Assembly: GCA_947176785.1 (NCBI GenBank) | Contig: CAMWSA010000067.1 | Coordinates: 1-12,080, forward strand | Length of the DNA stretch: 12,080 bases | Reading direction: 5' to 3' | Source of the DNA: an uncultured Lachnospiraceae bacterium | GTDB taxonomy: Bacteria; Bacillota; Clostridia; Lachnospirales; Lachnospiraceae | Part shown: positions 7,657 to 12,080 of the stretch, in pieces | Numbering within the stretch: position 1 is the first letter of the stretch | Layout of the letters: each line of letters opens with the position of its first letter | The notes under the pieces: model-generated | Seen by the model: only the letters and a program-made list of their open reading frames with translations | What the model was told of the DNA's origin: nothing | Databases searched by the model: none | Made by a program: the position numbers and the translations under genes

Positions 7657-8606
7657 CACGTAATCTGATGAGACGAGATATCAACTATTTACCGGGAATT
7701 GAAGTCGAGGAAGCCGTGGAGATCATGCGCCATTGTTTTTTTGATGATACCGAAGTAGAGACGCAGGAATACGCAGTCAGTAATGTGGAAGAGTTTCAAC
7801 AAAGGTATCATGAACTTTTGAAATATTGGAGATATGAGCGTTGTCTGGCAGAATTGTATGCTGGGTCAGGGAACACGGTATTTAAATACTATGGAAGATG
7901 TGAGATATGTAATTCGATACAGGCATTGGTGGTTGACTATCAATCAGCGGAGCGTGGGGATGGCCCGAGACATCCCAATTGGCGTGAGCGCCTGATCTGT
8001 CCGAACTGTGGGTGCAATAACCGGCAGAGATTTATTGCGCATATAGTATTTCAAAACTATCAGCCAGGGATGAGAGTCCTAATGCATGAGCAGAGAACGC
8101 TTATATTCCAACAGCTGCAAAAAGAACTGCCACAACTGGAAGGCTTCGAGTATATGGGGGAAGGTTTTGCATCAGGGGCATATTATGATGGCGTGCGTTA
8201 TGAAAATCCCAGTAAATGTTCATATGAAAATGACGAATTTGACGTGGTGGTATCCAACGATGTATTGGCGCACGTTCCGGATTATAAGGGCGCTTTTGCG
8301 GAGGTGTTACGAATATTAAAAAAAGGAGGGAGATTTGTTTTTTCAGTGCCATTTAACGCTAATAGCATGACGACTGAGATACGGGCGCTTGTAAAAGAAA
8401 ATGCCATAGAGTACATTGCCGAACCCTGGTATCATCCGAATCCCGTGGAGGGCTATCCCCCAATGTTGGTATATCAGATTTTCGGATGGGATATTTTGCA
8501 ACAATTGAAAGATTGTGGTTTCACTAATGTATATGGAAAAGCTTATTATGGTATAAAGGAAGGATATTTGGGGTATCTGCCATTATATTTTGAGGCGCAA
8601 AAGTAG
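7653..8606 (+). CDS. Zinc-ribbon class I SAM-dependent methyltransferase
   Basis: The protein has 317 residues. A zinc-binding CxxC pair is visible: CEIC at 83-86 and CPNCGCNNRQR at 116-126. The methyltransferase part covers about 135-240, with EYMGE (166-170) as the second strand region, DEFDVVVSNDVLAHVPDY (194-211) as the type-11 core signature, and LKKGGRFVFSVPF (222-234). The usual glycine-rich SAM loop (E/DxGxGxG) is missing; the first strand reads RVLMHEQRTL (141-150). From memory, related zinc-ribbon methyltransferases in polysaccharide clusters have a similar 'TEQ' strand there, so this is probably a family trait rather than damage. It would methylate a sugar or other cytoplasmic intermediate; the target is unknown. 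The last residues are followed by 70 bases before the next gene. Confidence 0.8.
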   Translation: MTRNLMRRDINYLPGIEVEEAVEIMRHCFFDDTEVETQEYAVSNVEEFQQRYHELLKYWRYERCLAELYAGSGNTVFKYYGRCEICNSIQALVVDYQSAERGDGPRHPNWRERLICPNCGCNNRQRFIAHIVFQNYQPGMRVLMHEQRTLIFQQLQKELPQLEGFEYMGEGFASGAYYDGVRYENPSKCSYENDEFDVVVSNDVLAHVPDYKGAFAEVLRILKKGGRFVFSVPFNANSMTTEIRALVKENAIEYIAEPWYHPNPVEGYPPMLVYQIFGWDILQQLKDCGFTNVYGKAYYGIKEGYLGYLPLYFEAQK

Positions 8607-8609
8607 AAA

Positions 8610-8637
8610 TTGAGAAGAATATTTCACATAATATTAT
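8610..8637 (+). promoter_or_regulatory. Possible internal promoter
   Basis: TTGAGA (8610-8615) and TATTAT (8632-8637) are separated by 16 bases and each matches the sigma-A consensus at five of six positions. A start near 8644 would give a leader of about 33 bases before ATG 8677. The -10 lies in a 12-base palindrome, CATAATATTATG (8627-8638), which could be chance in AT-rich DNA. The 70-base gap is otherwise empty. Confidence 0.3.
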
Positions 8638-8676
8638 GCTGTGCTGCTGTTGGCAGGATTGTTCGAGAGGTAAATA

Positions 8677-10755
8677 ATGTATAACGAAATAAGAGAGTAC
8701 CTGAGTACCCATGCGAAAAGAACGATTATAATTTACGGAAATATCGATGAAGTGAGGGCAAACCTTGCGGACTTGGCCGATCATTATGAGTTCTATTACA
8801 TGGATTTGGATGTGAGAGATGCTGAAAGCTTTGGATATTTGTCATTAAAACAGGCGGCACAAATGCATATTGACTATATTTTGTTGGTTAAGCAGATGGT
8901 GTTTCGACAGGATTTATTTCAGCAGTTGTTATCTTTTTGCACGCAATATAAGGTGCCGCTCATCGATTTAAAAGGTAGAAGAATAGATTTAATATGCGAT
9001 AATATTGAAAGGTATACCTATCCTACCAGGGAAGAGTTATTAGAAAAGATCCAGTCTCATACATGTATTAGCTTTGATATATTTGATACTTTACTCATGA
9101 GGAAGACCCTTTTCCCGGAGAATATCTGGGAGCTTACGGAAAATGAGGCATATAAACGCGGAGGGGATATAACGGATTTTGTCTCCAAAAGGCAGGCGGC
9201 CCAAGAAGAACTGGGGTTGACAAATCCCAATATAGATGACATCTATAACAATTTTTCACGAAAATATGATATCCCTATAGAAAAGGCAAATATCTACAAG
9301 GCTTTAGAAATACAAACGGAAGAGAATCAATTAATACTGCGGCAGGATATGCTGGAGGTTTTTCACAGGTGTATAGAATTGGGAAAGAGGATATTTCTGA
9401 TATCAGATATGTATTTGCCTGAGAAAATCATTGACGGTATTCTAAAGAAAAACGGAATTGAAGGATACGAGGGGATCTATGTATCCTGTGAGCAAAAACA
9501 GTTAAAGATTCAGGGATTACTGGAAAGCTATAAGGTACAGCAGGGAGAAAACCAGTTTTTGCATATAGGTGATCATCCCGTTCATGATGGGGTATGTGCT
9601 GCATTAGCAGGGATAGATTATTGTCTGATACCCAATCCGATTATGATGGCTAAAAGAACGGTATTATGTGGTATTATGCCGAGTGCCGCATCCTTTTCAG
9701 AACGCTATGTGCTTGGTCTAATTATATCCAAAATAATGAATTCTCCTTTTAGAAAGGGCTGGGAAGAAGGGAGGATTATGGCAAGTACGGAATATGAGTA
9801 TGGGTATATGTTTTGTGCAGCCCTAATTGTCAGGTTTGTGCTGTGGCTGGCAGATAATCTGGAGAGTGGCTGTTATGAAAAGGTTTTATTTTCCGCCCGG
9901 GATGGATACGTTTTGCAGCATATGTATGAAATGATTTGCGATTCCAGCGATTTAAAATTACCCAAACCACTGTATTTTTATACTTCCAGGAAGGCAGCAG
10001 TGATGACAAGTATTAACAACGAAGCTTACATCAATATGATTATCCAGATTTCTGAGGGAATGCCTCCGGAAATCATAATGAGAGAAAGGTTTGGATTAAG
10101 GCAGAATGAGATAAAAATTTATGATGTAAATAAATATGGGGATAGTATTCATAAGTATGTGTGGGACCATGTGGATAGTATTCTTAAAAGGTCAGATGAG
10201 GCAAGGCTCAATTATTTTCGATATATGGGCAATGAGAAATTGGAGATAGGTAAAGTGTACGCCTTTATTGATTTTGTTTCATCAGGGACGACCCAGAAAT
10301 CCCTAATGAAGATCGCGCCGTTTGAACTGAATGGACTATATATGGGATGGAATGGCTCAGAGAACAAGGAAGAGGCTCATGTAAATGCGATGTTTGATGG
10401 AGAAAAATCGTATTTTATGAGACACTATAAAATGGTAGAGACATTTATGACCTCGCAGGAGCCCTCGGTGACTTGTTTTGATGAGAAAGGAACTCCGGTA
10501 TTTTCGAGTCAGGATAGAACTGCCAAAGAACTCAAATATGTCGAAGATATGCAGGCTGCATGCTTGGAATTGCTGCAGGAGTTACTTTCGGTACAAAATT
10601 GGCAGGAAATTGATATCGGTGAGGAGTTCGCAGACCATCTCTTTGCGGCAAGGGAATGTGCAGAAATAACCATGCAAGACAGCGTATTAAACGGATTGAC
10701 ATTAATGGATGATTGGAAGCAGGAGAAAAATCTGGTCGAGGAATTGTATAAATGA
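8677..10755 (+). CDS. Rossmann-like / HAD (COG5610-like) protein with large unassigned C-terminal domain
   Basis: The protein has 692 residues. Residues 13-100 are a degenerate Rossmann-like module whose glycine loop is reduced to IIIYGNIDEV (17-26). Residues 128-320 are a HAD domain: ISFDIFDTLL (131-140), FLISDMYLP (240-248) and HIGDHPVHDG (296-305). The second acidic position of motif one is Phe136, so it reads DxFDT rather than DxDxT, as in haloacid dehalogenases and other HAD proteins of this type. Residues 340-640 show conserved-looking FSARDGYVL (405-413), YFYTSRKA (433-440) and DFVSSGTTQKSL (532-543), which recall the C-terminal part of predicted hydrolases in glycan clusters, function unknown. 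The N-terminal HAD probably handles a phosphorylated or activated intermediate. AGAGG (8666-8670) lies 6 bases before the ATG. The stop overlaps the next start as ATGA. Confidence 0.8.
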   Translation: MYNEIREYLSTHAKRTIIIYGNIDEVRANLADLADHYEFYYMDLDVRDAESFGYLSLKQAAQMHIDYILLVKQMVFRQDLFQQLLSFCTQYKVPLIDLKGRRIDLICDNIERYTYPTREELLEKIQSHTCISFDIFDTLLMRKTLFPENIWELTENEAYKRGGDITDFVSKRQAAQEELGLTNPNIDDIYNNFSRKYDIPIEKANIYKALEIQTEENQLILRQDMLEVFHRCIELGKRIFLISDMYLPEKIIDGILKKNGIEGYEGIYVSCEQKQLKIQGLLESYKVQQGENQFLHIGDHPVHDGVCAALAGIDYCLIPNPIMMAKRTVLCGIMPSAASFSERYVLGLIISKIMNSPFRKGWEEGRIMASTEYEYGYMFCAALIVRFVLWLADNLESGCYEKVLFSARDGYVLQHMYEMICDSSDLKLPKPLYFYTSRKAAVMTSINNEAYINMIIQISEGMPPEIIMRERFGLRQNEIKIYDVNKYGDSIHKYVWDHVDSILKRSDEARLNYFRYMGNEKLEIGKVYAFIDFVSSGTTQKSLMKIAPFELNGLYMGWNGSENKEEAHVNAMFDGEKSYFMRHYKMVETFMTSQEPSVTCFDEKGTPVFSSQDRTAKELKYVEDMQAACLELLQELLSVQNWQEIDIGEEFADHLFAARECAEITMQDSVLNGLTLMDDWKQEKNLVEELYK

Positions 10756-12080
10756 TTTTATCAAAGCAAGAGGAAAGAATAAAAAATATCATAGATAAAT
10801 ATGCCAGAGAAGAGTATGACCATGTAATTAGTAATGAAGAATGGCCAATATTTCGGGAATTGACCTCTTTGAGAGAAAATCTGCTATCATGGTATCCCTT
10901 TAAAGGTGGAGCGAAAGTGCTGGAGTATGCAGAAGGTTTTGGCGCATTAACAGGTATTCTCGGCCAAAAATGTGAAAAAGTGGTAGTGGTTGCAGAAAAC
11001 CTGCTCAAAGCGGAATATATTAGGAGAAGATATGTAAATTGTAAGAATATTGATGTACTATGTGAATTTTCTCCAAATGACAATGAAAAATATGATTATG
11101 TAGTTGTTGACAGGGCAATCTCTCAAATTGATGAATTATACAGTATTTTGGCAGAATTGCAACCATTTCTTAGTGAGAATGGGAAGCTGATACTGACATG
11201 CTGGAATCGTTTTTCCGCCAGGGAGTTTTGCGGAGCACCAAGCCAGGGGATGCTTCCGTTTGAGAGAATCCGCAATGAAAAGGGGGCGACTTACCGGGGA
11301 ATTATCCATTGTCTGGAAAGTGTGATATGGATTGACAGTTGGAGGCTTTATTATCCATTTCCGGACCATATCCTGCCGCAGGCAATTTATACAGACGAAT
11401 ATCTTCCCAGAAAAAGTGTACGGGACAGGATTATATCATACTATACGGATGAGCAAAGAAAAAGCCTTCTTATGCTTGAAGATGAAATATATGATGGGTT
11501 AATAGAAAATGGTGTTTTTAATGTTCTGGCAAACTCCTTTCTTATAGAATGTAGCAAAGAGAAAATATCCGATCATGTTATATATGCGGTGTTATCTAAA
11601 GACAGGGGAAAGGAGCATGGCTTTTCAACCATTATTACTCATGCAGGCCAGGTGATGAAAGCTGCTTTAGATTCGGCCGGAAGGGATAGCCTGGTCAGAA
11701 TATATGAAAACACAATTGCGCTAATGAACAGAGGGATAAAATGTATTCCAATGCAACTCAAGGAGAACTACTTATGTATGCCATATATAAAAGGCAATAC
11801 ATTGATCGAGTACTTGGAGGAATGCTTTATAAATCAAAAGGATTCGGTACCCTTAATTTTTGACTTATTATATAAGGCTATTCTCAATTCATCTGACCAT
11901 GTGCAGGACGGGGCGTGTTCGATCCAAAATGCTGATATAGAACAAAATGATCTAGGTGTGATTTTGAAGCACGCATATATTGACATGATTCCGTATAATT
12001 CCTTTTATCTGAATGGAAGCTTATATTTTTTTGACCAGGAATTTGTATTTTACGATTATCCGGCCAAGTATGTCCTATTC
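10752..12080 (+). CDS. Methyltransferase fused to kinase-like domain, WbdD-like order (3' truncated)
   Basis: The frame stays open to the window end, giving 443 residues of an incomplete protein. It begins at ATG 10752, overlapping the upstream TGA as ATGA, with GAGG (10738-10741) 10 bases upstream. Residues 50-150 are a class I methyltransferase: AKVLEYAEGFGALTGIL (54-70) is the SAM loop, KYDYVVVD (113-120) and NGKLILTCW (143-151) follow. Residues 290-443 resemble a choline-kinase/APH-type kinase: Lys303 in QVMKAAL, Glu319 in a following helix, MPYIKGNTL (343-351) as a hinge, then Asp411-x4-Asn416 and Asp428 in FFDQEF. The Asp-Asn spacing of five and the 17 residues to the next Asp match kinase catalytic-loop and metal-binding geometry. 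The combination suggests a glycan phosphate-methyl modification, by analogy with WbdD. The methyltransferase is well supported, the kinase moderately, and the role is inferred. Confidence 0.75.
   Translation, partial: MILSKQEERIKNIIDKYAREEYDHVISNEEWPIFRELTSLRENLLSWYPFKGGAKVLEYAEGFGALTGILGQKCEKVVVVAENLLKAEYIRRRYVNCKNIDVLCEFSPNDNEKYDYVVVDRAISQIDELYSILAELQPFLSENGKLILTCWNRFSAREFCGAPSQGMLPFERIRNEKGATYRGIIHCLESVIWIDSWRLYYPFPDHILPQAIYTDEYLPRKSVRDRIISYYTDEQRKSLLMLEDEIYDGLIENGVFNVLANSFLIECSKEKISDHVIYAVLSKDRGKEHGFSTIITHAGQVMKAALDSAGRDSLVRIYENTIALMNRGIKCIPMQLKENYLCMPYIKGNTLIEYLEECFINQKDSVPLIFDLLYKAILNSSDHVQDGACSIQNADIEQNDLGVILKHAYIDMIPYNSFYLNGSLYFFDQEFVFYDYPAKYVLF

Noticed and set aside
8627..8638. Palindrome CATAATATTATG as an operator
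   Set aside because: Twelve-base AT-rich palindromes arise easily by chance and only one copy is seen; kept only as a note with the possible promoter.
1..12080. tRNA, rRNA, CRISPR array, insertion sequence or attachment site
   Set aside because: I looked for cloverleaf arms, repeat-spacer patterns, transposase motifs and terminal inverted repeats and saw none.

Overview
The window looks like the interior of a surface-glycan biosynthesis locus from a low-GC Gram-positive anaerobe, probably a clostridium of the Lachnospiraceae type. I infer this from the modest GC content, heavy AGA/AGG and TTG codon use, strong GAGG-type ribosome binding sites, GTG starts, and proteins that resemble clostridial capsule or cell-wall polysaccharide enzymes (WbsX family, HAD-glycosyltransferase fusions). 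I could run no database search, so the taxonomy is an inference. All supported genes lie on the + strand, and none shows a membrane span or signal peptide, so this is a set of cytoplasmic enzymes.

Layout: (1) bases 1-441, the C-terminal end of a GT-B glycosyltransferase cut by the window edge; (2) 463-2064, a WbsX/GH99-like protein with an extra C-terminal Rossmann-like domain; (3) 2065-2328, a 264-base gap with a candidate sigma-A promoter and a coding-like open stretch without a convincing start; (4) 2329-4419, a Rossmann / degenerate GT2 / GT4 protein; (5) 4426-7656, a very large Rossmann / HAD / GT2 / GT4 protein; (6) 7653-8606, a zinc-ribbon methyltransferase; (7) 8677-10755, a Rossmann / HAD / unassigned C-terminal domain protein; (8) 10752 to the window end, a methyltransferase fused to a kinase-like domain, cut by the edge. 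Spacings of 6 bases, a GTGA overlap and an ATGA overlap indicate tight co-translation from 2329 onward, with a possible internal promoter before 8677.

How the genes may work together: the GT2 and GT4 modules would add sugars to a carrier-linked glycan, WbsX would act as a sugar-transfer or glycan-processing enzyme, and the HAD and methyltransferase proteins would decorate or process intermediates. The last gene has the same domain order as WbdD, the methyltransferase-kinase that caps and limits polymannose O-antigen in some Gram-negative bacteria. This suggests, as inference only, a chain-capping step in a Gram-positive glycan pathway. Four proteins here carry a similar small Rossmann-like module, and two carry related GT4 domains, so the locus seems to have grown by domain duplication and shuffling. 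A run of nine G in the linker of the 2329-4419 gene could allow on/off switching of its GT4 domain.
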